49,131 nt of DNA from an uncultured Proteiniphilum sp. (GTDB lineage: Bacteria; Bacteroidota; Bacteroidia; Bacteroidales; Dysgonomonadaceae): positions 1 to 49,131 of the forward strand of contig NZ_CALNAT010000073.1 of assembly GCF_937873925.1 (NCBI RefSeq). Reading direction: 5' to 3'. Position 1 is the stretch's first letter. Each line of letters starts with the position of its first letter. The notes under the pieces are model-generated. The model saw nothing but the letters and a program-made list of their open reading frames with translations. It searched no databases and was not told the DNA's origin. Below, piece by piece: positions 34,002 to 42,006 of this stretch. The position numbers were made by a program, and so were the translations under genes.

Positions 34002-34082
34002 ATGGAAAAGACCTGGCGCTGGTTTGGCAGAAAAGATATAATTACACTCGATAGGCTCCGTCAGATAGGGGTGGAAGGAATA
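34002..34082 (+). pseudogene. 5' end of a second uxuA-type gene, fused to a lipoprotein gene
   Basis: The first 27 codons encode EKTWRWFGRKDIITL and LRQIGVEGI, identical at 18 of 26 positions to the N-terminus of mannonate dehydratase at 12467 and close to the usual Bacteroidota UxuA start. At about 34083 the similarity ends and a lipoprotein-like signal segment begins. The DNA differs from the local uxuA, so the source was a diverged uxuA copy. Confidence 0.8.
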
Positions 34083-35306
34083 ACGTGCCTGTGTATACTG
34101 GTTGCGATGTGTAGTAATAGTAACGGGAATGACCAAAAATCAGGATATATATTTGATGGAGCAGGAATAACCAGGAAAAATCTTGAAAACTATCTCGACA
34201 GGTCGGTTACAATGGCGGAGTTCTTAACAGTAGACCCTTTTTGTAACGACGCCCCTTATCCCGATAAGGGACGGGATATAAAACTGATACAAAATATGGG
34301 TGCCAAATTTATTGGACGATCTATTTATCGTTGGGGTGACGAAGAAGCATTGAATAATCCTGTTTTTTTAGATAACGCGAAAATTCTGGCAGCCAAAGTA
34401 CACAAAAATGATCCTGATGTTATTTTTCAGGCAGCGCTTTTTGAAGCGGTAAGTGTCGAAGTAAACAATATCAGTATTCCTGAATGGGTTTTTGCTGAAT
34501 TGGGTATGTCTGCCGAACAACGTAATTTCCGCTATGAGGATATGTTGAACCCGAATGGAAAATTTGTTGGGTTTTGGAACGAAAAGACAAGTGTTCCCGA
34601 TATAACCAGAACAGAAACACAATTGTGGTTTATGTTTTTAGCTGGCTCTTATATCAATATAGGTTGCGAAGCGCTTCATCTGGGGCAAATCGCCCTGATA
34701 GGCATGGAAGATCAGAATTACGGACACTGGACGAAAGTGCTTGATAAGATACGGAGTTATGCAGGAAAACATGCCCGCAGAAACTGGGTATTACTTGATG
34801 CGCATACACCCTTTGGAGGGATGGTCGTTGATGGAAAAAGCCTGTTGGATTTCAACTCTTTCCCTTTGCGGATAAAAGAGATCCCGGAGAAACCGCAACA
34901 TTGTATTTTAGAAAAAGGATATATCGACGCTTTTTTCGGCCGTAGTGAAGGAGGTATGACTCCTTCCGGATGGTATTGCGAATCGCTGCCCTATTTAGTT
35001 GAGTTTGATAATTTCGGAGTGAGTGATACCCCGGGACAGGCAACCGTCGATTCTCATTTTGTATGGGGATATGATGAAATTACATGGTTCTGTCTTCAGA
35101 ACGAAGCATATCAAAAAGATTGGTTGCGTTACGCCTATAATTGGATACGGAAGAACGACCCCAACGGATTCCTGCAGATGCCCGTCTGCCGGATCATGGT
35201 TCCCGGAAGCGGTCAACCTGTCAGAAAATGCCATGCCAATACGCGCACCCCTGATTTTCCGGAGGGGATGGATCTGGAAGAAACAATTAAAGAGATATGG
35301 CAGTAA
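34002..35306 (+). CDS. Chimeric protein: UxuA N-terminus joined to an exported protein of unknown function
   Basis: A 434-residue open frame in two parts. Residues 1-27 come from a mannonate dehydratase. From residue 28 the sequence TCLCILVAMCSNSNGNDQK looks like the end of a lipoprotein signal (candidate acylated Cys38), and the remaining 395 residues form an unrecognised, possibly TIM-barrel protein (GAKFIGRSIYRWGDEEA, FVGFWNEKTSVPDITRTE, RRNWVLLDAHTPFGGMVVDG, VWGYDEITWFCLQNEAY). The original start of the lipoprotein seems to have been replaced. The hydrophobic stretch is short, so export of the chimera is doubtful. It is the last gene of the locus and converges with the minus-strand operon. 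Confidence 0.75.
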   Translation: MEKTWRWFGRKDIITLDRLRQIGVEGITCLCILVAMCSNSNGNDQKSGYIFDGAGITRKNLENYLDRSVTMAEFLTVDPFCNDAPYPDKGRDIKLIQNMGAKFIGRSIYRWGDEEALNNPVFLDNAKILAAKVHKNDPDVIFQAALFEAVSVEVNNISIPEWVFAELGMSAEQRNFRYEDMLNPNGKFVGFWNEKTSVPDITRTETQLWFMFLAGSYINIGCEALHLGQIALIGMEDQNYGHWTKVLDKIRSYAGKHARRNWVLLDAHTPFGGMVVDGKSLLDFNSFPLRIKEIPEKPQHCILEKGYIDAFFGRSEGGMTPSGWYCESLPYLVEFDNFGVSDTPGQATVDSHFVWGYDEITWFCLQNEAYQKDWLRYAYNWIRKNDPNGFLQMPVCRIMVPGSGQPVRKCHANTRTPDFPEGMDLEETIKEIWQ

Positions 35307-35323
35307 TGATGTTTACATTACTT

Positions 35324-36457
35324 TTATGAGACATTCTCCGGATCCGGTTGTTGCGGGGCTTCATTCAGCACCATCTCATAAGGAACCCAGATAAAATACG
35401 GGATGGTCGCCTTCACGTCGTTCCACGCCTGTTCCACGTCGCTCGTATTCATGCAATAGCTGACCAGAAACATTCCATCCCGCTCGTACTGCGGATGCGC
35501 CATGGCATTGTATGCGAACAATCTTTCGTCTTCGATCGGCTCCGGCACCGTGTATATCAGCTTCTTATTATGCCAGGGACCCGTCGGGCTGTCGGAAATG
35601 AACGTGTATATTTCTTTTACCAGCCTTCCCTGAACCAACAAAATAAATTTATCTTCATAGGGAAAAACGCTGAACTGGGAACTCACGCCCACGTCAATTC
35701 CTTCGAGCGGTCGTGTAGCCGCCGGATCTCCGCTCCAATCCGTTCCGTCGAAATATTCCCATTCCTGTAATTTGTCGTCGACCAATTTGGCCCGTGCGGC
35801 ATGCAGGGTTGCGGAAAAACCTTCCACGTGATTGCCGTAGCAATAATAATAACTCTCGTGTTCATAAAAGCCGAATCCCAGATTAACGCCGTTCACCTTA
35901 TAGGAATCCACCGGCTCGTCGTCTATAAGGGTATAATCGGGCAGGCGCAGGCGGAAATAACGCATCTGGTTGGCACGGAATCCCCACATGTCCGGCTTTT
36001 CGAAAACGATCTGCGTCATCAGCACGTGCAGAATATTGTTTCTAACAAATCCGTGGTGCGGCCAGTAAACAGTATTATGTCCGTCCACTTTCTCACTGAC
36101 CACGACCGGGGCGGGGCTCTCCAGCGTACCGGTGTGAATGGTCCGGGCCTTTTCGCCGTCCAGTTCCACGATCAGGTTACCGAATACCATCCGGGACTTT
36201 TCCCTATCACGTTTCCCGTCTACGATCCTTCCCATGAAAGAATCCCCGAAAAGCCAGAGGCTCTTGTCCTTTTTGATCGGAACAGAAATCGCGCCATCTC
36301 CTCCCGACCATACGCCAGAACCATCACCGGGAATCAGCATTTTTATCATCGTCGTATCCACAACGACGTCGCGGGGTTCGGAGGGCTTTTTCACATCCCG
36401 GCACATGGAAAAACACACTGCCAAAGGCAACAGAAGCAGGATAAATCTCATTTTCAT
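35324..36457 (-). CDS. Secreted beta-propeller-like lipoprotein (DUF4185/DUF5005-like)
   Basis: A 377-residue predicted lipoprotein; the ATG at 36457 gives signal MKMRFILLLLPLAVCFSMC with Cys19. Repeating strand motifs such as KSLWLFGDSFMGRIVDG, TVYWPHHGFVRNNILHVLMTQ, RLFAYNAMAHPQYERDGMFLVSYC and SDSPTGPWHNKKLIY suggest a five-bladed propeller like that of DUF4185/DUF5005 or GH43-type proteins. Acidic residues at blade starts (GDGSGVWSGGD, GDSF) would fit a glycosidase, but no catalytic triad was proven. It is the last gene of a three-gene minus-strand operon, 17 nt after the KdgF-like cupin. Confidence 0.75.
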   Translation of the reverse strand: MKMRFILLLLPLAVCFSMCRDVKKPSEPRDVVVDTTMIKMLIPGDGSGVWSGGDGAISVPIKKDKSLWLFGDSFMGRIVDGKRDREKSRMVFGNLIVELDGEKARTIHTGTLESPAPVVVSEKVDGHNTVYWPHHGFVRNNILHVLMTQIVFEKPDMWGFRANQMRYFRLRLPDYTLIDDEPVDSYKVNGVNLGFGFYEHESYYYCYGNHVEGFSATLHAARAKLVDDKLQEWEYFDGTDWSGDPAATRPLEGIDVGVSSQFSVFPYEDKFILLVQGRLVKEIYTFISDSPTGPWHNKKLIYTVPEPIEDERLFAYNAMAHPQYERDGMFLVSYCMNTSDVEQAWNDVKATIPYFIWVPYEMVLNEAPQQPDPENVS

Positions 36458-36474
36458 ACGCAGCAAACTTTCTT

Positions 36475-36813
36475 TTAAATAAAATCTTCCCGCATGGGGC
36501 TGAAGGCATCTATTAACATTCCCGGCTCAATGCATTTCGTACTGTGCACTACATTCGGGGGAATATATATTCCATCCCCTTCTTTGACCTTTTTCGTGAT
36601 CCCGTCCACGGTGAATTCAAAAACTCCACTTGCCACGTAGGTACTTTGAGAATGATAGTGAGAATGTTCAGAACCTACCGCTCCTTTTTGAAATTCTACT
36701 TTTACAAGCATAATTTGGGTATCAAATCCTATAATTTGCCTTCGTATCCCATCGCCGGCCGGATACCACGAAATTTCATCCTTAAATAAAAATAAATCAC
36801 TGCAAGTTTCCAT
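36475..36813 (-). CDS. kdgF: KdgF-like cupin (unsaturated uronate linearisation)
   Basis: A 112-residue single-domain cupin. KdgF converts 4,5-unsaturated monouronates, the products of polysaccharide lyases and unsaturated uronyl hydrolases, to linear ketouronates. The length and whole layout match: GDGIRRQIIGFDTQIMLVKV, FQKGAVGSEHSHYHSQSTYV with metal ligands His50, His52 and Gln56, YIPPNVVH with His90, and the family ending DAFSPMREDFI. It lies 22 nt after the DUF2264/GH154-like gene. Its presence suggests that unsaturated uronates are released from the substrate, although no polysaccharide lyase was recognised in the window. Confidence 0.85.
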   Translation of the reverse strand: METCSDLFLFKDEISWYPAGDGIRRQIIGFDTQIMLVKVEFQKGAVGSEHSHYHSQSTYVASGVFEFTVDGITKKVKEGDGIYIPPNVVHSTKCIEPGMLIDAFSPMREDFI

Positions 36814-36835
36814 AAAAAAATAATTGAATTAACAA

Positions 36836-38890
36836 TTAGCACCTTCTTCTTCCATCGATATCTTGAAAATCAACTTTAAATATCTTATTATCAGCAATGG
36901 TAATAGTCGCACCTAATGTGGAATAATTACAGGTAACTTCCTCTATATCAATATTTTTTATCGGGTTTAACTCCCTTTCGGTCCAATCACTGTCATCCAT
37001 CTTGTGTAGCATAACCGTCACGAGTAATTCCATAGGAGGGTTCTTGTCAAGACATTTTTTTCGGGCAAATATAACCGTACTTTCATCTGCTTCTGTATTC
37101 CGGTTCGAATGAACAAGGCTTTCGAGTTGATCCCAGCCCGTATAAGATATTAAAGCCAGGCTCCTGCCGGGAATAGAAGCTGTAATTACCTTCCTGTCGC
37201 CCTTCTCAAACTGTTTAACCACAGCGTTTTTTCCATCTAAGTGAGGTAAACCATAATGTCCGAGAGTAATTTCGTATTCAAAGGCCAAGCGTGTACGATC
37301 TACCCTGATAACTCCTCCGGGAATAGCGATTTCTGCCAGGTCGAGAATATATCCAACCCCGTTATTGGGAGGCTTGCGCATTATAGCTTGCCGGTACAAT
37401 ACGTCGTCAATAACTCCATTGAATACCATACTTTGCGAAATCGTGAATTTTTGATTTTCCAGCGCGTCATTGTCGACAGCTAGCCCGGTAAGGTAAAAAT
37501 TCACATCATCTCCTCTCAAGTCGCGGGGATCAAGACTGCGGTAACAGTACTCCATGGCAGTACCTCCGGAAGGATCATGATCTTCCCATGGAAAATGTGT
37601 ATTATAAGATAACTTTGAGTAATTTGGGTCATCGTAATACACCTTCCCGGGAATTATTTCTGAAGTTCCCGTTTTTCCATGGTTTACCAACACGAGCCCC
37701 GGATTCTCAAGCACCAATTTATTAGAATCATTGCCAAGGGATTCCCAGAGACCGTCATTTTCCTTTGCTGTCCAGAAGGGCGAATCCTCAGGAAGAGCCA
37801 AGCAAATAAAGGGAAGGAACATCAAAAATGGACTTCCGGCGCAACTGTAGTTTTGCACCATATACTCCCTCTGTCCATAAAATCCCAGACTAGGAATTTC
37901 ATTGTAATAAAAATCTTCACGTGTTACGAACTGCAATAAGGAGCCTGAGCAAAGACGCCTGGCCCATCCCGGATCCAGTAATTCCGGGTTTTTCAGCATA
38001 AACGAGACCGGGAAAGCCCCTGATACCCAAGTCCGGTAACAGATACTCCGTGACCACATGTTTATATATCCATCACGACCAAAAAAACTGGGCAACGACT
38101 TCATGAGTTGCTGTGCAGACCTTTCAATTATTTCAGCAATTTCGGGATAATATTCGTCTCCGAATGTTCGATTCCATATGGTTGTATAGACAATAAAAAG
38201 GCTGATTGAGTAATAATTATACGTTTGCTCTAAATACCACCCGTTCCCTGAATGGTAGGACGCTATCCATAGTAAATGACTTTTTAACAGCTCGTCATCA
38301 ATTTTATAGCCATGTTTCTTTAAAAAGGAAAGAGTCACAATGTTAAAAATACGCCAGTTGTTTTGTGTAGTTCGGTGGTGAGCCCATTTTGAGATGCATT
38401 CAACCATCTCATTTTTTTGTCCTTCGGTATAGTGTGTCCAGATAGTATCCGGCATCAGAAGTAACGTCTTGAATAATCCTCCAAACTCGCAAGTGAATTG
38501 ATAATTGGAGTCGGGCAGCTCCTCTGGTAGCGGTATTGAATTGGGGTGACCGGGTGTAAAAGCTCTGTAAAAGTGTAAAGAATAATAATCTCTCAGATTA
38601 ATTCCTTTGATCGTAGCTTCAGGATCAATCTGTATCAGCGGACCTGCTAATGTAAATGTCCGTTCTAAAGCCTCAAAATCAGCCGCCCGATATCGCCACT
38701 CGGGTGCGTTTGGCTGAGGGTAAGTCTTACCCGGGACAATAGGGAAACTCATATGCTGATCCATGGAATCAACGTGAGAAAAAGCTCCCTCCAGAAGAAA
38801 TTTTGCCAAATCAATGTAATGCTCTCTTGTTATACCTGTCATAGGGCTTAACTCTAGGTCAGGATTTGTTATTTCAAATTTTCTTTTCAT
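36836..38890 (-). CDS. DUF2264-family protein (GH154-like, possible beta-glucuronidase)
   Basis: A 684-residue protein with no signal peptide, so probably cytoplasmic. The N-terminal 400 residues form an (alpha/alpha) barrel-like domain with LSPMTGITREHYIDLAKFLLEGAF, SKWAHHRTTQNNWRIFNIV, YHSGNGWYLEQTYNYYS and YINMWSRSICYRTWVSGAFP, matching DUF2264. The C-terminal part is beta-rich. From memory, DUF2264 proteins include family GH154, with beta-glucuronidase activity reported on arabinogalactan side chains; I cannot confirm this member. Co-transcription with kdgF and the nearby uxuA/uxuB genes fits release of glucuronate or its unsaturated form. First gene of the operon. Confidence 0.78.
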   Translation of the reverse strand: MKRKFEITNPDLELSPMTGITREHYIDLAKFLLEGAFSHVDSMDQHMSFPIVPGKTYPQPNAPEWRYRAADFEALERTFTLAGPLIQIDPEATIKGINLRDYYSLHFYRAFTPGHPNSIPLPEELPDSNYQFTCEFGGLFKTLLLMPDTIWTHYTEGQKNEMVECISKWAHHRTTQNNWRIFNIVTLSFLKKHGYKIDDELLKSHLLWIASYHSGNGWYLEQTYNYYSISLFIVYTTIWNRTFGDEYYPEIAEIIERSAQQLMKSLPSFFGRDGYINMWSRSICYRTWVSGAFPVSFMLKNPELLDPGWARRLCSGSLLQFVTREDFYYNEIPSLGFYGQREYMVQNYSCAGSPFLMFLPFICLALPEDSPFWTAKENDGLWESLGNDSNKLVLENPGLVLVNHGKTGTSEIIPGKVYYDDPNYSKLSYNTHFPWEDHDPSGGTAMEYCYRSLDPRDLRGDDVNFYLTGLAVDNDALENQKFTISQSMVFNGVIDDVLYRQAIMRKPPNNGVGYILDLAEIAIPGGVIRVDRTRLAFEYEITLGHYGLPHLDGKNAVVKQFEKGDRKVITASIPGRSLALISYTGWDQLESLVHSNRNTEADESTVIFARKKCLDKNPPMELLVTVMLHKMDDSDWTERELNPIKNIDIEEVTCNYSTLGATITIADNKIFKVDFQDIDGRRRC

Positions 38891-38946
38891 TGGAGTTATA
38901 TTAAATATTTTGTAAGTTCAATCGTATTATCATTTTTTCATTTATA

Positions 38947-39010
38947 CAAAAATATAGGTTTATAGCGTTAAAATAGGATATAATATTTGCATAAAAATGT
39001 ATTATCTTTG
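38947..39010. promoter_or_regulatory. Divergent promoter candidates, GH154-like operon and remnant gene
   Basis: On the minus strand TATTTTTG (38954-38947) is a -7 candidate 57 nt before the GH154-like start. On the plus strand TATCTTTG (39003-39010) is a good -7 box, but the nearest TTG (38987-38989) is only 13 nt away. The plus-strand transcript would now lead only into the truncated gene at 39206. The rest of 38891-39205 is A/T-rich and carries no intact gene. Confidence 0.45.
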
Positions 39011-39205
39011 CCAGTAGAGTGTCCATCTCTGTTTTACAGATAAACGGCACAACAGTCTCCAACAATTGGAATGTTTTTTATGAAATAAGTGCTAAAAATA
39101 GGGTTACCATGCAATTATGCTAGCGGGGAAGTCTGATTCGAGGGCGTTGATTCCGAGAAATAAGAAAATTATCGCAGGCGGCATCGCAAACCTCCATGCG
39201 GATGT

Positions 39206-39499
39206 TTGTCCGATGGACAAGGCAACAATATTATTCTAAGCAAGCAAACCGATAGCCAGGATTACACCATCGCGACAAAAGGAGATGAATATGCGTTTGT
39301 GTATCTTCCGCATGGAAATAAAGTGGAGGTATCGCTGGAAAAAATTCCCGGAACGAAAAAAATAAAACTTATCTGGTTTGATCCCCGGACAGGCAAAAAA
39401 ACCGAAATAGGAGTCAAAGCAGTCAAAGCCTCTTTCGAGGCAAATCTGCCGTCATCAGGGAAAAACAATGACTGGATATTGATTATGGAAAGAAACTGA
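39206..39499 (+). pseudogene. 3' remnant of a glycoside hydrolase (DUF4038/collagen-binding-like C-terminus)
   Basis: About 97 codons encode only a C-terminal domain: DEYAFVYLPHGNKVEVSLEK, KKIKLIWFDPRTGKKTEIG and a final NDWILIMERN. This is the beta-sandwich that ends DUF4038-type (GH140/apiosidase-like) hydrolases. The upstream part is missing: in this frame a stop lies at 39161 and the frame opens only with TTG at 39206. A promoter box survives about 200 nt upstream, so an internal deletion removed the catalytic domain. The reading frame itself is still open to a normal stop, implying recent loss. Confidence 0.75.
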
Positions 39500-39525
39500 T
39501 GGAAGCAAGGGGAACGCTTGCAGGA

Positions 39526-40482
39526 TTACAACCTTTTTGCCATTTGTTCTTCGAGTTTCTCCAGGTCTTTCGTGAAGTTCCTAATCCCTTCCGCCAGTTT
39601 TTCTGTCGCCATGGCATCTTCGTTTATCATCCACCGGAATATTTTTTCGTCTATACTGATTTTTTCAGCCTCCGATTGCCTGGCGGCCTCTTCATTTAAT
39701 TTCTGTTGCAAAACACCTTCGGTATTCTCCAGCTCTTTGAGGAACTTTGGAGCGATAGTCAACAATTCACATCCGGCAAGCTCCACTATTTCATCGACAT
39801 TACGAAAGCTGGCTCCCATTACCTGGGTCTTATAACCGAATTTCTTATAATAATTGAAAATCTTTTTCACAGAAAGTACTCCCGGGTCTTCATGAGCAGC
39901 AATTTCCGCGACACCCCGTTCTTTTTTATACCAATCCAGGATCCGCCCCACAAAGGGAGATATCAGACGGACGCCTGCTTCGGCACAGGCAACCGCCTGG
40001 GCGAAAGAGAAGAGAAGGGTAAGGTTACAATGAATTCCTTCTTTTTCAAGTACCTCGGCCGCCTTTATCCCTTCCCATGTAGATGCCAGTTTTATCAATA
40101 CCCGCTCTCTCGAACTTCCTGATGCCTCATAGAGAGTGATCAACTCCCGTGCTTTGATCACCGACGCTTCCGTGTCGAAAGACAATCGTGCGTCCACCTC
40201 GGTAGAAGCCCTTCCGGGAACGATCTCCAAAATCTTTAACCCAAAATTCACAGCCAGCTTGTCCATCGCTTTTGTCAGTTGTCCGGATTTACCGGTCATC
40301 TGCTTCTTGCCGTATGCAATCGCATCATCCACCAGCGAAGCATACTTCGGGTCTTGCGAAGCGGCGTAAATCAATGAGGGATTCGTGGTTCCATCAACCG
40401 GTTTATATGCTTCAATGGATGCAAAATCACCTGTATCGGCCACCACTTTGGTGTACAGCTTCAGTTGCTCTAATAAATTCAT
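39526..40482 (-). CDS. tal: Transaldolase (TalB type)
   Basis: A 318-residue enzyme moving dihydroxyacetone units between sugar phosphates in the pentose phosphate pathway. N-terminal LKLYTKVVADTGDFASIEAY, DGTTNPSLIYAASQDP, GRASTEVDARLSFDT and the Schiff-base Lys131 in LIKLASTWEGIKAAEVL match TalB of Escherichia coli; FVGRILDWYKK and GASFRNVDEIVELAGCELLTI complete it. The length is that of TalB rather than the short FSA/TalC type. It follows the tandem aldolase gene by 45 nt and is the last gene of the minus-strand sugar cluster. Confidence 0.95.
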   Translation of the reverse strand: MNLLEQLKLYTKVVADTGDFASIEAYKPVDGTTNPSLIYAASQDPKYASLVDDAIAYGKKQMTGKSGQLTKAMDKLAVNFGLKILEIVPGRASTEVDARLSFDTEASVIKARELITLYEASGSSRERVLIKLASTWEGIKAAEVLEKEGIHCNLTLLFSFAQAVACAEAGVRLISPFVGRILDWYKKERGVAEIAAHEDPGVLSVKKIFNYYKKFGYKTQVMGASFRNVDEIVELAGCELLTIAPKFLKELENTEGVLQQKLNEEAARQSEAEKISIDEKIFRWMINEDAMATEKLAEGIRNFTKDLEKLEEQMAKRL

Positions 40483-40527
40483 GGGTTATCGATATTTAGT
40501 GGATCATCCCTTAAAAATGCAATATGG

Positions 40528-41826
40528 TCATTTTACATTAAATGCGACCCGCAATTCGTCGATCTCCTTGTCACCCATGGGTTGCAGGGATCCGATCGAT
40601 GAGGCCATCACGAGCGAATTGGCCGAAAACTCGGCCACTTCCAGATAGTCGAACGTATTCAGCAATTTATCGCCTGTGACAAAGACGCTGTCATTTTCCA
40701 CCAGAATGACGCGGTTGTGGTTGAACATTTTCGCCACACTGTCCACATCATTATAGATCAGCCCGAAAGGGATGGAGGGGACATCCTGCAGGAAGATCCA
40801 GCTTTCGGGGATAGTACGCACATCGAATTTCGTTCCGCTCACCGCATGGGCCATCAGGTTCACCGGCTGTGTGCAGATAATGGAATTGATGTGCGGGTTT
40901 AGTTGGTAGATACGTTGATGCAGGGCTACCGACCTGCTGGGTATTTTCCCTGCTTCCGCCATCCCGTTCTTTATCTGCACAATGTCGCCGGGCACAATAT
41001 CCCAACGCGCCACATTGCGGGGGGTGATCAGAAAATCATTCCCTTTCCAACGGACTGAAACCGTACCGTAAGTCGATATCATCAACCCCTGGTCACAGGC
41101 CCGGCGGATAATATTGACCATCTCCGTCCTGATTGCCCGCTCATCTGAGGGATGTTCAATATCCATGAAATGAGAAATATTGGATGGAAGGTGATTTACA
41201 TATTGCGCTACCTCCTTGTCGGTCAGATAATTTACCTGCCCCAATCTTTTGGCGTTCACAATGGTGCGACAACAGAATTCCAGCGTTTCGAACCGCTGAT
41301 AAGCATCCATCATATCGGCCCCGCCCAATACCACACCGTGATTCTCCATGATCACCGCTTTATAACGGATATCCTTAAATTCATAAGCGATCTTTTCGCC
41401 CAGATCATCACTGCCGGGAGTACCGTAGGGTGCGAAACCGATATCCCCGCAAATATTGTGAGCCTGCGGCACAATTTTGGTATCCGGCACAATACCGGCA
41501 ATGCTGAAAGCAACCAGTGCAGGCGGATGAGCATGAATGATAGCCGTTATTTCCGGTCTAGCCTCATAGATAGCCTTATGAAAAGGGAGTTCAGAGGAAG
41601 GCCTGTGCAGGCCGATAACGGTTCCGTCCTTTTTTACCTGCATGACATCTTTCGTAGTGAGAGAACCTTTATCCACCCCCGAGGGAGTAATCCAGATATC
41701 TCCGTTCTGGTCCCTGATGGAAACATTACCGCCCGAAGTAGTGGTCATTCCGCTACTGTATATTCTTCCGATGATCACATTGATCTGTTCCACCGGATGC
41801 ATCAAATTTATATCTAATTGTTTCAT
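40528..41826 (-). CDS. Tandem class II aldolase/adducin protein with a degenerate second domain
   Basis: A 432-residue protein made of two class II aldolase (fuculose/ribulose-phosphate type) domains. Domain 1 (about 8-215) is complete: SSGMTTTSGGNVSIR, Glu79 in RPSSELPFH, zinc ligands His98 and His100 in IIHAHPPALVA, and His163 in MENHGVVLGG. Domain 2 (about 228-430) aligns throughout but has Ser, Cys, Gln and Asp at the equivalent places (SRSVALH, IICTQPVNLMA, VENDSVFVTG), so it cannot bind zinc in the normal way. Such a half may be structural or regulatory. The substrate is probably a ketose 1-phosphate. A low-complexity spacer precedes it. Confidence 0.9.
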   Translation of the reverse strand: MKQLDINLMHPVEQINVIIGRIYSSGMTTTSGGNVSIRDQNGDIWITPSGVDKGSLTTKDVMQVKKDGTVIGLHRPSSELPFHKAIYEARPEITAIIHAHPPALVAFSIAGIVPDTKIVPQAHNICGDIGFAPYGTPGSDDLGEKIAYEFKDIRYKAVIMENHGVVLGGADMMDAYQRFETLEFCCRTIVNAKRLGQVNYLTDKEVAQYVNHLPSNISHFMDIEHPSDERAIRTEMVNIIRRACDQGLMISTYGTVSVRWKGNDFLITPRNVARWDIVPGDIVQIKNGMAEAGKIPSRSVALHQRIYQLNPHINSIICTQPVNLMAHAVSGTKFDVRTIPESWIFLQDVPSIPFGLIYNDVDSVAKMFNHNRVILVENDSVFVTGDKLLNTFDYLEVAEFSANSLVMASSIGSLQPMGDKEIDELRVAFNVK

Positions 41827-41834
41827 TTTTTATA

Positions 41835-41869
41835 GAATAAAGAATAAAGAGTAAAGAGTAAAGAACAAA
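41835..41869. repeat. Five tandem heptamers in the aldolase leader
   Basis: GAATAAA, GAATAAA, GAGTAAA, GAGTAAA and GAACAAA stand in a row, followed by reiterated AAAAACTAAAA words to about 41910. They lie 9-43 nt before the start of the minus-strand aldolase gene, where they read as T-rich leader. The remaining part of the 180-nt gap has a small GTGC/GCAC hairpin near 41985 and nothing else recognised. Confidence 0.7.
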
Positions 41870-42006
41870 GACTTTATAAATTAAAAACTAAAAGTGAAAA
41901 ACTAAAAACTTAATCACTTCTCCGCTTCTTTACTTCTCCATTTCCTGTTTATTAATTTCCTGCCTTCCCGATTCTATCTTTTATCGTGCGAAGCACACTA
42001 TCTTTT

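Noticed and set aside
41835..41910. Short tandem words that could suggest a CRISPR-like array
   Set aside because: Units are 7 nt with no unique spacers; this is low-complexity sequence.
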